43,412 bases of DNA from Hyphomicrobiales bacterium (GCA_027489275.1 JAIYAB010000182.1:1-43412), one strand, 5' to 3'. Shown: positions 21,343-30,378, numbered from the stretch's first letter. Made by a program: numbers and translations. Notes: generated by a model not told the origin, from the letters alone.

Positions 21343-23667
21343 CTACTGCCGCAGCCGGGCCGCAAGCCTCGCGATGGCGGGGTCGTCGGGCCGCAGCTTC
21401 GCCAGCCGCTCGGCGAGCGGGGCGGCCGCCTTGGCGTCGCCGGCCTGCATCGTCTGCTGCAGCAGCATGCCGACGATGTCGGCGTCGGCCGGGTGCCGCT
21501 CGAAGGCCTCCCGCAATCCCCGGGCCGCCGCCACCGCCTGCCCGGTGGACTGCAGCGCGACCACGTGGACATAGGCGAACCGGGCATTGGCCGGGTCGTG
21601 CTCCACCGCGAGCCCGAGATGGCGCAGCGCGTCGGCGTAGCGTTTTGAGCGGATGAGCGACAGGCCGAGCGCGTGGTGCGCGACGGCGGCCGTCGGTGCG
21701 ATCATCACGGCGGCGCGCAGAACCTGCTCTGCGGCGTCCTCGCGGCCCTGCTGGCGGTAGAGGTCGGCGAGGTTCACCGAGACCGTCGCCGCCGCCGGCT
21801 CCAGCCGCAGAGCCGCGAGATACTCCGCCTCGGCTTCCGCCAGCCGTCCCTGCCGCAGCCGGAACAGGGCGAGCGCAGCGCGCCCCTCGGGGCGGTCCGC
21901 GTCGAGCCGCTGCGCCGCCTCGTACTCCGTGAACGCCGCGCGCAGCCTCGCGCGCTCGGGCTCGGGGCGTCCGTCCGGATTCTGGTCCGCCAGCAGCGCG
22001 GCCGCGGCGAGGCGCACGATCAGGACCGGATCGGCGAGCGCGGGCCCGCCGCGGCGCCACCGCGCGTCCGGCGGCTGGCTCTCCTGCAGCCGCAGGGCGG
22101 CGACCCGGGTCAGGGGATCGGGCGACGACAGCGCCGCCGCGACCGTCGCCTCCGCATCTGCGGACGGCCATGACCGCAGCGCCAGCACCGCCGTTGCCCG
22201 CGCCACGTCGGGCGTCGTGCCGTCCGTCGCGACGCGGATCAGCCGTTCGCGCGCCGACAGGTCGCCCGTGCGCGACGCGTGGAAGGCATCCGCATAGGCC
22301 TGGTGCCCCTTGCGCTGAGGCCCGTGCCAACGCTCCACGGCCGCAGCCGACCATGAAGCCGGGCGGTCCGCATGGCAGTCGTTGCAGGCATTCGGCGTGC
22401 CGAGCGTCATCGACAGGTCCGGCCGCGGGATGCGGAAGGAGTGGTCGTGCCGCGTGTCGACGACCATGTATGTCCGCGCCGGCATGTGGCACGAGATGCA
22501 GTCCGGCGCCTTCGGGCCGGGCTGGTGCCCCGTATGGCTCGCCGCCTCGAACCGTTCGGCCAGGTGGCACTGGTTGCAGACCGTGGCGCCCGCCGCCTTC
22601 AGCTTGCCGGAATGGGCGTCGTGGCAGTCGCCGCAGGTCACCCCCTTGGCGTACATCAGGCTCTGCTTGAACGAATGGTCGTTGAAGACCTCGTCGCGCA
22701 TCATCCCGTCGTCCTCGAAGAGGTCCGGCGTGAGGAAGGCGGGAAGGTGCGTGTCGCCCAGCGGCCGGCCCGGCTTCCACCCGCCCGCGACCTGCCCGCG
22801 GCGCGCGTGGCAGCGGGCGCAGGTCTCGACCTCGTCGCCGGTCGGCCGCGCGACGCCGGCGCGCGGGCTCCCGGTGGCCGGATCGGGCGTCCAGTCGACC
22901 GCGGCGCGGCGGGCCTCCCGCGCGGCGAAACCCTTGAGGGGGACGTCGGCGCGGGCGCCGCCTTTCGCCCAGTCCACATGCCCTCGCCCGCCGCCGTGGC
23001 AGCTCTCGCATCCGACGCTGATCTCCGACCACGTCGTGCGGAACGTGTTGGCCGCGGCGTCGTACCCCTTGTCCAGCGCCGTGGAGTGACATTCGGCGCA
23101 CATGTGGTTCCAGGTCTGCTGGTAGCGCGTCCAGTGGCGGCTGTCGGAGGGGGGGATCGGCTCGTCGCCGTAGACGTGGAACCAGCGCTGGCCCCCCGCC
23201 GCGGCCGGCCGCGTGTCCCATGCCCAGGGCAGGGCCTGCAGGCGGCCGTCGGGAAAGGTCACGAGGTATTGCTGCAGCGGTTCCCAGCCGAAGGTGTGCG
23301 ACACGGCGAACGTCGCCGGCTTTCCGTCGCGCCCTTCCGTCTCGACCATGTAGCGGTCGCCGTCGCGGAAGAAGCGGCCCTTCGATCCGGAGACCTCGAC
23401 GCTCGCGCCCGAGAAGTCGCCCCGCACGGTCTCTCCCGTCGGCATCGCCATGGCATGCGCGTGGTGGGACGAGGCCCAGTCCTTCGCCTGCCGCTCATGG
23501 CAGCCCGCGCAGGCGACGGAGCCGACGTGATCAGCCGGCCCGGCCGCCGTCCGGATTCCGATTCCGTCGGGAAGCGCGCCACCCTGCTGGCCGGGCGAGA
23601 TCCCCAGCGTCAGGACGGCGAAGGCCAGGAGGGCCACCGCGCCGGCGCCGAAGGTCGCAACTTGCAT
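21343..23667 (-). CDS. Eight-heme c-type cytochrome fused to TPR repeats
   Basis: A 774-residue protein. An amino-terminal membrane segment (about 3-23) directs it to the periplasm. Eight CXXCH heme motifs follow, starting at Cys53, 190, 220, 283, 345, 364, 390 and 428. The first sits in VACAGCHERQ, followed by W and SSHHAHAM, as in cytochrome c554-like domains. About residues 480-560 are Ala-rich helical repeats, and about 585-770 are TPR-like repeats (LDADRPEGRAALALFRLRQG and similar). It is therefore an electron-transfer or multiheme redox protein with its own protein-binding tail. GGAG lies eight bases before the ATG at 23667. No partner oxidoreductase is adjacent, and the reaction is unknown. 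Confidence 0.88.
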   Translation of the reverse strand: MQVATFGAGAVALLAFAVLTLGISPGQQGGALPDGIGIRTAAGPADHVGSVACAGCHERQAKDWASSHHAHAMAMPTGETVRGDFSGASVEVSGSKGRFFRDGDRYMVETEGRDGKPATFAVSHTFGWEPLQQYLVTFPDGRLQALPWAWDTRPAAAGGQRWFHVYGDEPIPPSDSRHWTRYQQTWNHMCAECHSTALDKGYDAAANTFRTTWSEISVGCESCHGGGRGHVDWAKGGARADVPLKGFAAREARRAAVDWTPDPATGSPRAGVARPTGDEVETCARCHARRGQVAGGWKPGRPLGDTHLPAFLTPDLFEDDGMMRDEVFNDHSFKQSLMYAKGVTCGDCHDAHSGKLKAAGATVCNQCHLAERFEAASHTGHQPGPKAPDCISCHMPARTYMVVDTRHDHSFRIPRPDLSMTLGTPNACNDCHADRPASWSAAAVERWHGPQRKGHQAYADAFHASRTGDLSARERLIRVATDGTTPDVARATAVLALRSWPSADAEATVAAALSSPDPLTRVAALRLQESQPPDARWRRGGPALADPVLIVRLAAAALLADQNPDGRPEPERARLRAAFTEYEAAQRLDADRPEGRAALALFRLRQGRLAEAEAEYLAALRLEPAAATVSVNLADLYRQQGREDAAEQVLRAAVMIAPTAAVAHHALGLSLIRSKRYADALRHLGLAVEHDPANARFAYVHVVALQSTGQAVAAARGLREAFERHPADADIVGMLLQQTMQAGDAKAAAPLAERLAKLRPDDPAIARLAARLRQ

Positions 23668-23991
23668 GGATCGCACTCCGTGGCGGGCCGCCCGCCTGCG
23701 GCAATGGCTGTGCCGCACGAACCTTCGCCTCCGGCGTGCGGGATCGCAAGTCGGCGCTGCTTCCGATCGACCCGCATATTCGGGGACCCGTGTGTGCGTC
23801 TCGCTCCTGCGAGGTGCGCCGCTCAGTCGCGCTCCTTGGTCTCAGCAGCTTGAACTTTATTGGAAAATCCGAGCTCTCTCCTTCGTCGGCGGAGCTTCGG
23901 ATACAGACCATCAGAATCCGTGAGTTGCGTACCTCAGAAACTCCCGGTACCGTGGTGATCCCAAAAAGATCCAAAATCAGGGGAGAGAACC
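23668..23991. other. Regulatory gap between cytochrome and sugar-operon genes
   Basis: A 324-base divergent intergenic region with no convincing gene. The right part is A/T-richer (about 23848-23990). An imperfect inverted repeat (TCCGAGCT at 23868 with AGCTTCGGA ending at 23901) and a repeated GATCC-x-AAAA element (about 23957-23977) could be operator parts. A possible but weak promoter is TTGCGT with TACCGT 17 bases later (23927-23955), ahead of the binding-protein gene. Confidence 0.35.
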
Positions 23992-25251
23992 ATGAGGGTG
24001 ATGAAGTCCGTGCTGCTCGCCGCGGGCCTGCTGGCCGCCGGCGCCCTGTCAGCCGCGGCGCAGACCACCGTGAAATGGCTGCACATCGAGGTGAATCCCA
24101 CCCAGGTGAAGATCTGGGAGGAGGTCGCCCGCGCCTACGAGGCGAAGAACCCCGGCGTGAAGGTCGAGATGTCGTTCCTCGAGAACGAGGCCTACAAGGC
24201 CAAGGCGCCCACGCTGCTCCAGTCCAAGGACAAGCCGCACATCATCTTCAGCTGGGCCGGCGGCGTCCTGCAGTCGCAGGTCGAGGCCGGGGTCATCGAG
24301 GACATCACCGACCAGGTGAAGGGCTACGCCGACACCCTGACCCCCGCCGCCGTCGAAGCCTTCAAGATCAACGGCCGCAACTACGGCATCCCGGTCGCCA
24401 TGTCGCAGGTCGGGTTCATGGTCAACAAGGAGCTGATGGCCAAGGCCGGCGTCGACTACACGAAGATCAAGACGTGGGACGACCTGCTCGCCGCGGTGAA
24501 GACCATCAAGGCCGCGGGCATCACGCCGATCGTCGTCGGCGGCGCCGACAAGTGGCCGCTGCACTTCTACTGGACCCACCTCGCGGTGCGCATGGGCGGC
24601 AGCCCGGCCATCGCGGCGGCCATGGCCGGCAAGGACGGCGGCTTCGAGTCGGACGTCTATGTGAAGTCCGCCGAACTCTACAAGCAGCTCGTCGACCTGC
24701 AGCCGTTCCAGAACGGCTTCCTCGGCTTCAAGAACCCTCAGGCGGTCGGAGCCTTCGGTGACGGCAAGGCCGCGATGATCCTCGCGATCAGCAGCTTCTA
24801 CCACACGCAGAAGGCGCTCTCCGCCGACAAGACCGGCATCCCCGACGACAAGCTCGGCTGGTTCGATTTCCCGTCCGTTCCCGGCGGCAAGGGCGAGCCC
24901 ACCGACACGCTCGGCGGCATCAATGGCTGGCTGATCACCAAGGGCTCGCCCAAGGAGGCCGTCGACTTCCTGAAGTTCTTCATCAGCAAGGACGTCCAGA
25001 CGCGCCTTGCGGCCGGCAACTTCATCGTGCCCGTCGCCAAGGGCGCCGAAGAGGGCGTCAGCAGCCCCTTCATGAAGAACATCGTCGCCAACCTCGGCAA
25101 GTCGAAGTTCCACCAGAACTTCTACGACCAGATGCTCGGCCCGTCGGTCGGCCGCGTCATCAACGACGCCTCCGCCGAAATCGCTGGCGGCAGCATGACG
25201 CCGAAGCAGGCCGCCAAGGCCGTCAACGACGCCTGGAAGCAGGGCAACTGA
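23992..25251 (+). CDS. Sugar ABC substrate-binding protein (family 1)
   Basis: A 419-residue periplasmic binding protein of the MalE/ThuE class. The signal peptide is MRVMKSVLLAAGLLAAGALS, then AAAQ, with cleavage near residue 23. Features of the group are WEEVARAYEAKNPGVKVEM near the start, FSWAGGVLQSQVEAG, and the NGWLITKGSPKEAVDFL stretch. GGGAGAG lies before the ATG at 23992. Two CUT1-type permeases, a Gfo/Idh oxidoreductase and a ThuA-like protein follow, the same gene types as the trehalose-uptake thu operon of rhizobia, so a disaccharide or glucoside is the likely ligand. Confidence 0.92.
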   Translation: MRVMKSVLLAAGLLAAGALSAAAQTTVKWLHIEVNPTQVKIWEEVARAYEAKNPGVKVEMSFLENEAYKAKAPTLLQSKDKPHIIFSWAGGVLQSQVEAGVIEDITDQVKGYADTLTPAAVEAFKINGRNYGIPVAMSQVGFMVNKELMAKAGVDYTKIKTWDDLLAAVKTIKAAGITPIVVGGADKWPLHFYWTHLAVRMGGSPAIAAAMAGKDGGFESDVYVKSAELYKQLVDLQPFQNGFLGFKNPQAVGAFGDGKAAMILAISSFYHTQKALSADKTGIPDDKLGWFDFPSVPGGKGEPTDTLGGINGWLITKGSPKEAVDFLKFFISKDVQTRLAAGNFIVPVAKGAEEGVSSPFMKNIVANLGKSKFHQNFYDQMLGPSVGRVINDASAEIAGGSMTPKQAAKAVNDAWKQGN

Positions 25252-25268
25252 TCCGTTCCGCACACCTG

Positions 25269-25297
25269 CCGGGCCGCTCCTCTCCGGGGCGGCCCGG
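25269..25297 (+). other. Hairpin after the sugar-binding-protein gene
   Basis: A perfect nine-base-pair stem (25269-25277 with 25289-25297) with an 11-base loop lies 17 bases after the stop of the binding protein and 28 bases before the permease. Such hairpins often protect the binding-protein part of the mRNA and lower permease expression. Confidence 0.5.
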
Positions 25298-25324
25298 ACC
25301 CTGTCGCATCAACCGGACCGGCGC

Positions 25325-26215
25325 ATGGCCAGCACTGCGATCAGCCTGAGACGCCGCGACGGCGCCTTCACGGCTATCATCCTTTTCCTGCCCCCCGCGT
25401 TGCTGCTGTTCACGCTCTTCGTGGTCGTCCCGATCGTCGAGGCCGCCTGGTACTCCGGATTCAACTGGAACGGCTTCGGCACGCCGACGCGCTGGGTCGG
25501 CTGGAACAACTACATCGCGGTATTCAACACCCGCGCGTTCCACCTCGCGCTACGCAACAACGGCCTGATCATCCTCGTCTCCCTGCTGATCCAGCTTCCG
25601 CTGGCGCTGGGTCTCGCGCTCGTGCTGGCCGAGCGGTTCCGCGGTGCGGTCGCGCTGCGCATGCTCTTCTTCCTGCCCTACGTTCTCGCCGAGATCGCCA
25701 CCGGCCTGATCTTCAGCTTCGTCTATGACGGCGACTACGGGCTGCTGGCCTCGATCTACCGGATGTTCGGCGCCGAGGCGCCGCACCTGCTGGCGAGCCC
25801 CGACACGGCGATGCTCGCCATCCTCATCGTCGTCGTGTGGAAATATTTCGGCTTCCACATGATGCTGTTCATCGCCGCGCTGCAGGGCATGGACCGCAAC
25901 CTTGTCGAGGCCGCGCGCATCGACGGCGCGTCGCGCGGGCAGGTGCTGCGCTACATCGTGATCCCGCTGCTCTACCCGACGATCCGCCTGTCCGTCTTTT
26001 TCGCCATCGTCGGCTCGCTGCAGCTCTTCGACCTCGTGATGCCGCTCACGCGCGGCGGGCCGGCCGACAGCTCGCAGACCATGGTGAGCTTCCTGTACAC
26101 CCACGGCGTCACCCGCATGCGGGTGGGCTTCGGCAGCGCCATCGGCGTCATCCTGTTCGTCATCTGCGCGACGTTCGCGTTCACCTACAAGCGCTGGGTG
26201 ATGCGTGATGAATAG
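25325..26215 (+). CDS. Sugar ABC permease, MalF/ThuF type
   Basis: A 296-residue inner-membrane permease with six hydrophobic segments, starting just after a short basic amino end (SLRRRDGAF). The EAA loop for ATPase contact reads NLVEAARIDGASRGQVLRYI at about residues 193-212. It carries the usual GFNWNGFGTP and WVGWNNY family segments after segment 1. It overlaps the next permease gene by 11 bases, so the two are coupled. It forms the channel with the partner at 26205 and takes sugar from the binding protein at 23992. The matching ATPase is not encoded in this window. Confidence 0.93.
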   Translation: MASTAISLRRRDGAFTAIILFLPPALLLFTLFVVVPIVEAAWYSGFNWNGFGTPTRWVGWNNYIAVFNTRAFHLALRNNGLIILVSLLIQLPLALGLALVLAERFRGAVALRMLFFLPYVLAEIATGLIFSFVYDGDYGLLASIYRMFGAEAPHLLASPDTAMLAILIVVVWKYFGFHMMLFIAALQGMDRNLVEAARIDGASRGQVLRYIVIPLLYPTIRLSVFFAIVGSLQLFDLVMPLTRGGPADSSQTMVSFLYTHGVTRMRVGFGSAIGVILFVICATFAFTYKRWVMRDE

Positions 26216-27056
26216 CGCTTCGGAAGCCGGCTCCCGCGCCGACCTGACGACCCTCTACAAGGGGCTGTTCCTCGCCGCCGTCGCGGCCTTCGTGCTGGTG
26301 CCGCTCGTCGCCACCGCGCTCGGCGGCTTCAAGTCGCTCGGCGAGCTGCGCACCAACCCGTTCGGCCTGCCGCAGGTCTGGGAGTGGTCGAACTACGGCG
26401 ACATCCTCTGGTCGGCGCGCTACTGGCAGCTTCTCGGCAACTCCATGGTCATCGCCATCTTCAGCGTCATCCTGACGCTGATCGTGGCGTCCATGGCGGC
26501 GTTCGTCTTCGCCCACATCACCTTCTTCGGCAGCCGGATGCTGATGTCCTACATCACCATGGGGCTGCTTTTCCCGGCATCCACGGCGATCCTGCCGCTG
26601 TTCATCAAGGTGCGCGACCTCGGGCTCCTCGACACCTATTTCGGGGTGGTACTGCCCCAGGTGGCGTTCAGCCTCGCCATGAGCATCCTGCTGCTGCGCC
26701 GCTTCTTCAAGGACCTGCCGGAAGAGCTGCTGGAAGCCGCGCTCGTCGACGGCTGCAGCTACCTGAACTTCTTCCGCTACGTCACGCTGCCGCTGTCCCG
26801 GCCGATCCTGGCCACGGTCGGCACCATTGCCTTCGTGCACAGCTGGAACGCCTACCTGCTTCCGCTCGTGATGCTGAACACCGACTCGCTGTACCCCTGG
26901 CCGCTCGGGATCATGGTCTACCAGGGCGAGTATTCCGCCGAATGGCACCTGATCCTGGCGTTCATCACCCTCACCATCCTGCCCACCATCATCCTCTTCC
27001 TCTTCGCCCAGAAGCACATCGTCGCGGGCCTCACGGCCGGCGCGGTGAAGGGCTGA
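26205..27056 (+). CDS. Sugar ABC permease, MalG/ThuG type
   Basis: A 283-residue permease with six membrane segments and the MalG-type EAA loop ELLEAALVDGCSYLNFFRYV at about residues 176-195. It starts with two ATGs (26205 and 26208) inside the end of the previous gene, and the carboxyl end (QKHIVAGLTAGAVKG) is typical of CUT1 MalG partners. It completes the heterodimeric channel. It is followed after 25 bases by an oxidoreductase and not, as is common, by an MsmX/UgpC-type ATPase, so the importer must borrow one encoded elsewhere. Confidence 0.93.
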   Translation: MMNSASEAGSRADLTTLYKGLFLAAVAAFVLVPLVATALGGFKSLGELRTNPFGLPQVWEWSNYGDILWSARYWQLLGNSMVIAIFSVILTLIVASMAAFVFAHITFFGSRMLMSYITMGLLFPASTAILPLFIKVRDLGLLDTYFGVVLPQVAFSLAMSILLLRRFFKDLPEELLEAALVDGCSYLNFFRYVTLPLSRPILATVGTIAFVHSWNAYLLPLVMLNTDSLYPWPLGIMVYQGEYSAEWHLILAFITLTILPTIILFLFAQKHIVAGLTAGAVKG

Positions 27057-27081
27057 CGACGGGGACACCGGAGTACAATCC

Positions 27082-28179
27082 ATGAGAAAAGTCGGCTTCG
27101 GCGTCATCGGCTGCGGCGTCATCAGCACCGCATACCTGACGGCCGCCAAGAGCTTCCCCCATCTCGAGCTGCGCGGCGTCGCCGACATGCGCTCGGAGGC
27201 CGCGCGGAAGAAGGGCGAGGAATTCGGCGTTCCGGGGATGCGGGTCGACGACCTGCTCAAGCGCGACGACATCGAGATCGTGCTGAACCTCACCGTGCCG
27301 CTCGCCCACACCGACATCAGCATGGCGGTGCTGCGGGCCGGCAAGCACGTCTATTCCGAGAAGCCGCTCGGCGTGAATGTCGGCGAGGCCCGCAAGGTCA
27401 TGGACCTTGCGGCCGAGAAGGGCTTGCGCGTCGGCTGCGCGCCGGACACGTTCCTCGGCGGCGGCCACCAGACGGCGCGCCGCCTGATCGACGAGGGCGC
27501 CATCGGCACGCCGATCGCCGGCAGCGCCTTCTTCATGTGCCCTGGCCACGAGCGCTGGCATCCGGCGCCGGGCTTCTATTACCTGCGCGGCGGCGGGCCG
27601 ATGCTCGACATGGGACCGTACTACATCACGGACCTCGTCCAGCTTCTCGGCTCCGTCGCCAGCGTGATGGGCTCGACGTCCCGCCTTCGCAAGGAGCGCG
27701 TCATCACCTCGCAGCCAATGAACGGGACGCTCATCCCCGTCGAGGTCGACACCCATGTCGCCGGCACGCTGGAGTTCGAGAGCGGCGCGATCGTCTCGAT
27801 CGCCATGAGCTTCGACGTGCCCAAGCACCGCCACACGCCCATCGAGATCTACGGCTCCGCGGGCAGCCTCACCGTGCCCGATCCCAACCGCTTCGGCGGC
27901 GAGGTCAGCATCGCCCGGCCCGGCGGCGAGTGGGAGCCGGTGGAGCTCAGCCACGGCTATGCCGACGGCAACTACCGGTCGCTCGGGCTCGCCGACATGG
28001 CGGCCGCCATCATCTCCGGCCGTGCGCACCGTGCCAGCGGCGCGCTCGCCTTCCACGCGTTGGAGGTGATGGAAGCCTTCCAGACCTCCTCCGACGAGGG
28101 CCGCCGCGTCGAAATCGCGAGCCGCGTCGAACGTCCCGCCATCATGCCCGCCGGCCTCGCGCTCGGCCAGCTCGACTGA
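27082..28179 (+). CDS. Gfo/Idh/MocA oxidoreductase (ThuB-like by context)
   Basis: A 365-residue NAD(P)-dependent sugar oxidoreductase. The Rossmann motif GFGVIGCGVIS is at residues 5-15, and the family EKP at 93-95 (YSEKPLGVN). The substrate-domain motif is GGGPMLDMGPYYITDLVQLLG, where Tyr stands in place of the more usual His after the Gly-Pro. CCGGAG lies upstream of the ATG at 27082. Cytoplasmic. Next to a CUT1 transporter and a ThuA-like gene, it matches ThuB, which with ThuA converts disaccharides to 3-keto forms. The exact sugar is unknown. Confidence 0.9.
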   Translation: MRKVGFGVIGCGVISTAYLTAAKSFPHLELRGVADMRSEAARKKGEEFGVPGMRVDDLLKRDDIEIVLNLTVPLAHTDISMAVLRAGKHVYSEKPLGVNVGEARKVMDLAAEKGLRVGCAPDTFLGGGHQTARRLIDEGAIGTPIAGSAFFMCPGHERWHPAPGFYYLRGGGPMLDMGPYYITDLVQLLGSVASVMGSTSRLRKERVITSQPMNGTLIPVEVDTHVAGTLEFESGAIVSIAMSFDVPKHRHTPIEIYGSAGSLTVPDPNRFGGEVSIARPGGEWEPVELSHGYADGNYRSLGLADMAAAIISGRAHRASGALAFHALEVMEAFQTSSDEGRRVEIASRVERPAIMPAGLALGQLD

Positions 28180-28196
28180 GAGAAGGAGCCACCCCC

Positions 28197-28838
28197 ATGC
28201 GCAAGGCCATGATCGTCTATGGCGGCTGGGCGGGCCACGACCCCGACCTGTGCGCCTCCATCGTCCGCGGCTGGCTGAAGGCCGAGGGCTTCGACGTGCG
28301 GATGGAGACGTCCACCGCCTGCTTCCTCGACCCCGCCATCGCCGACCTGTCGCTGATCGTGCCGATCTTCACCATGTCGAAGATCGAGAAGCCGGAGGCG
28401 GCGGCGCTGTGCGCGGCGGTGGCGTCGGGCGTCGGCCTCGGCGGCCATCACGGCGGCATGTGCGATGCCTTCCGCGATGCGGTCGACTACCAGTTCATGT
28501 GCGGTGGCCAGTGGGTCGCCCATCCCGGCAACATCATCGACTACCGCGTCAACGTGACGAAGCCGGACGACCCGATCATGCAGGGCATCGCCGATTTCGA
28601 CTACCGCTCCGAGCAGTACTACCTGCATGTCGATCCGGCGAACGAGGTGCTGGCGACGACGACATTCACCGGCGAGCATGCCGGCTGGATCGACGGCGTC
28701 GTGATGCCGGTCGTCTGGAAGAAGCGCTACGGCCAGGGCCGCGTGTTCTACTGTTCGCTCGGCCACCGCGCCTACGAGCTCGACGTGCCCGAGATGAAGA
28801 CGATGATGCAGCGCGGCCTGCTCTGGGCCGCGCGGTAG
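28197..28838 (+). CDS. ThuA-like domain protein
   Basis: 213 residues of the ThuA (trehalose utilisation) group, with the class I glutamine-amidotransferase-like fold. Features seen are MIVYGGWAGHDPDL at the start, the GLGGHHGGMCDAF turn at about 81-93, VAHPGNIIDYRV at about 107-118, and a late GQGRVFYCSLGHRAYEL stretch, all usual for the group. AAGGAG lies eight bases before the ATG at 28197. It ends the sugar operon. ThuA and ThuB act together in making 3-keto disaccharides, so it probably cooperates with the oxidoreductase at 27082. The stop lies one base from that of the convergent NanE-NanK gene. Confidence 0.88.
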   Translation: MRKAMIVYGGWAGHDPDLCASIVRGWLKAEGFDVRMETSTACFLDPAIADLSLIVPIFTMSKIEKPEAAALCAAVASGVGLGGHHGGMCDAFRDAVDYQFMCGGQWVAHPGNIIDYRVNVTKPDDPIMQGIADFDYRSEQYYLHVDPANEVLATTTFTGEHAGWIDGVVMPVVWKKRYGQGRVFYCSLGHRAYELDVPEMKTMMQRGLLWAAR

Positions 28839-28839
28839 C

Positions 28840-30378
28840 TCATCGCGTCGCGTCGAGGCTCCGGTCGGCGTAGTCCGCGACGCCGACCAGCCCGGCGTCG
28901 GGCCCCAGCAGCGCGCGAACGAGCGTCGGGCGGAATAGCGGATGGCGGGCGGCGAGCGCCGCGTCGAGCCGATCCAGCATGCCGTCGGCAAGGCCTACGC
29001 CGCCGCCGATCACGACGAGTTCCGGGTCGAGCAAGCGCTGCAGGTCCGCGAGCGCGTCGGCGATGTCGCGGATGGCGGCGTCGCGGCTGGAAATCGCCCA
29101 GCCTTCGCCCGCCGCGGCGGCGGCCAGCAGCGCTCGCGGATCCGGATCCTTCCCGGCCGCGCCGGCCGCCCGCGCCAGCGCGAAGCCGGACGCGCGCGCC
29201 TCGAGGCTCGGTCCCCTGTCCGATCCGATCTGCCCGACATGCCCGGCGAGCCCGCCCCGGCCCTGAAGCAGTCGACCGCCCGCGACGATGCCGCCGCCGA
29301 CGCCGCTCGAGATCGTCACGAACACGAGGTCGCGCCCCTGGCCCGCGCCGTGCGCGTACTCGCCCCACGCGGCCGCCTGCGCGTCGTTCAGGGCCAGGGA
29401 CGGGACACCGAACGCCTCCTCCAGCCTGCGGACGAGCGGGTAGCCGCCGGGCGGAATCGACAGGACCTCCGGGTTCACGGCGCTCCAGACGCCGTCCTTC
29501 ACCAGCCCCGACACGCCCGCGCCGCAGAGCGCGAAGCGTCCCTGCCACGGTTCGGCCAGCCGCGCCGCGGCGTCGAGCCAGCCCGCCGGGCCGTCCGCTC
29601 GCGGCGTCGCGACCTCCAGGCGTTCAACGACCCGGCCCGCCTCGACGAGCGCCGCCGCCGTCTTCGTCCCCCCGATGTCGAGCGCGAGCACCGGCCTGGG
29701 CTGCGCCGCGGCGATCGCGTCGCTGAACCAGCGGGCGATGTATTCCGGCCGGGTGATCGCCGACCCCACCACCACCGCATGCGCGCCCGCCCGCCTCGCG
29801 GCGGCGGCGAGGGGAGGGGCGTTGTAGCGCCCCTCGGCGACGACCGGCCGGCCGAGTGCGACGCAGGCGCGAACGAGCGCCAGGTCGGGCGCATCCGGTG
29901 TCGGCCCGGGGCCGACATAACCCGAGAGCGTCGTGGCGATCACGTCGGCGCCGGCCGCCACGGCGTCCCGCGCCTCGGCCGCGGTCGCGATGTCGGCCAT
30001 CGCCAGCGCTCCGGCGCCGTGGATCGCGGCGACCAGCGCCGGGACCGCGGCGGGCCTGTGCCGGTCGGTGGCGTCGAAGGCGACGATGGCCGCGCCGGCC
30101 CGCGCCAGCGCCACCGCGTCCTCCACAAAAGGCGTGATCCGGACGCCCGTGTCCGCCAGATCCCGCTTCACGAGGCCGATCACCGGCAGGGCGCAGGCCT
30201 GCGTGACCGCGCGGACGTTTGCGACGCCCTCGATCCGCAACGCCCTTGCCCCGCCGTCTCGGGCGGCCAACGCGAAGCCGACGATGAAATCCGTCGTGTC
30301 CGTCGGCCCCCCCGGCACCGGCTGGCAGGACGCGACGAGCGCGCCCTGCAGGCGCTCGAGGAACGCCTTACCGTCCAT
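28840..30378 (-). CDS. nanEK: Fused NanE-NanK: ManNAc-6-phosphate 2-epimerase and ManNAc kinase
   Basis: A 512-residue bifunctional enzyme of amino-sugar (sialic acid) breakdown. Residues 1-225 are a full NanE TIM barrel, with Lys71 in GLVKRDL, Glu182 in VAEGRYN, and the segments DTGVRITPFVEDA, ATTLSGY and GSAITRPEYI. Residues 229-512 are a ROK-family kinase with phosphate loop DIGGTKT (234-240) and catalytic Asp332 in LNDAQ. The ROK zinc motif CXCGXXGCXE is missing: after GHVGQ (380-383) the chain runs straight into SDRGPSLEARASG. Zinc-free NanK enzymes are known in the family. Start at 30378, overlapping the upstream oxidoreductase gene by 11 bases. The fusion would phosphorylate ManNAc and epimerise it to GlcNAc-6-phosphate. 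Confidence 0.9.
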   Translation of the reverse strand: MDGKAFLERLQGALVASCQPVPGGPTDTTDFIVGFALAARDGGARALRIEGVANVRAVTQACALPVIGLVKRDLADTGVRITPFVEDAVALARAGAAIVAFDATDRHRPAAVPALVAAIHGAGALAMADIATAAEARDAVAAGADVIATTLSGYVGPGPTPDAPDLALVRACVALGRPVVAEGRYNAPPLAAAARRAGAHAVVVGSAITRPEYIARWFSDAIAAAQPRPVLALDIGGTKTAAALVEAGRVVERLEVATPRADGPAGWLDAAARLAEPWQGRFALCGAGVSGLVKDGVWSAVNPEVLSIPPGGYPLVRRLEEAFGVPSLALNDAQAAAWGEYAHGAGQGRDLVFVTISSGVGGGIVAGGRLLQGRGGLAGHVGQIGSDRGPSLEARASGFALARAAGAAGKDPDPRALLAAAAAGEGWAISSRDAAIRDIADALADLQRLLDPELVVIGGGVGLADGMLDRLDAALAARHPLFRPTLVRALLGPDAGLVGVADYADRSLDATR

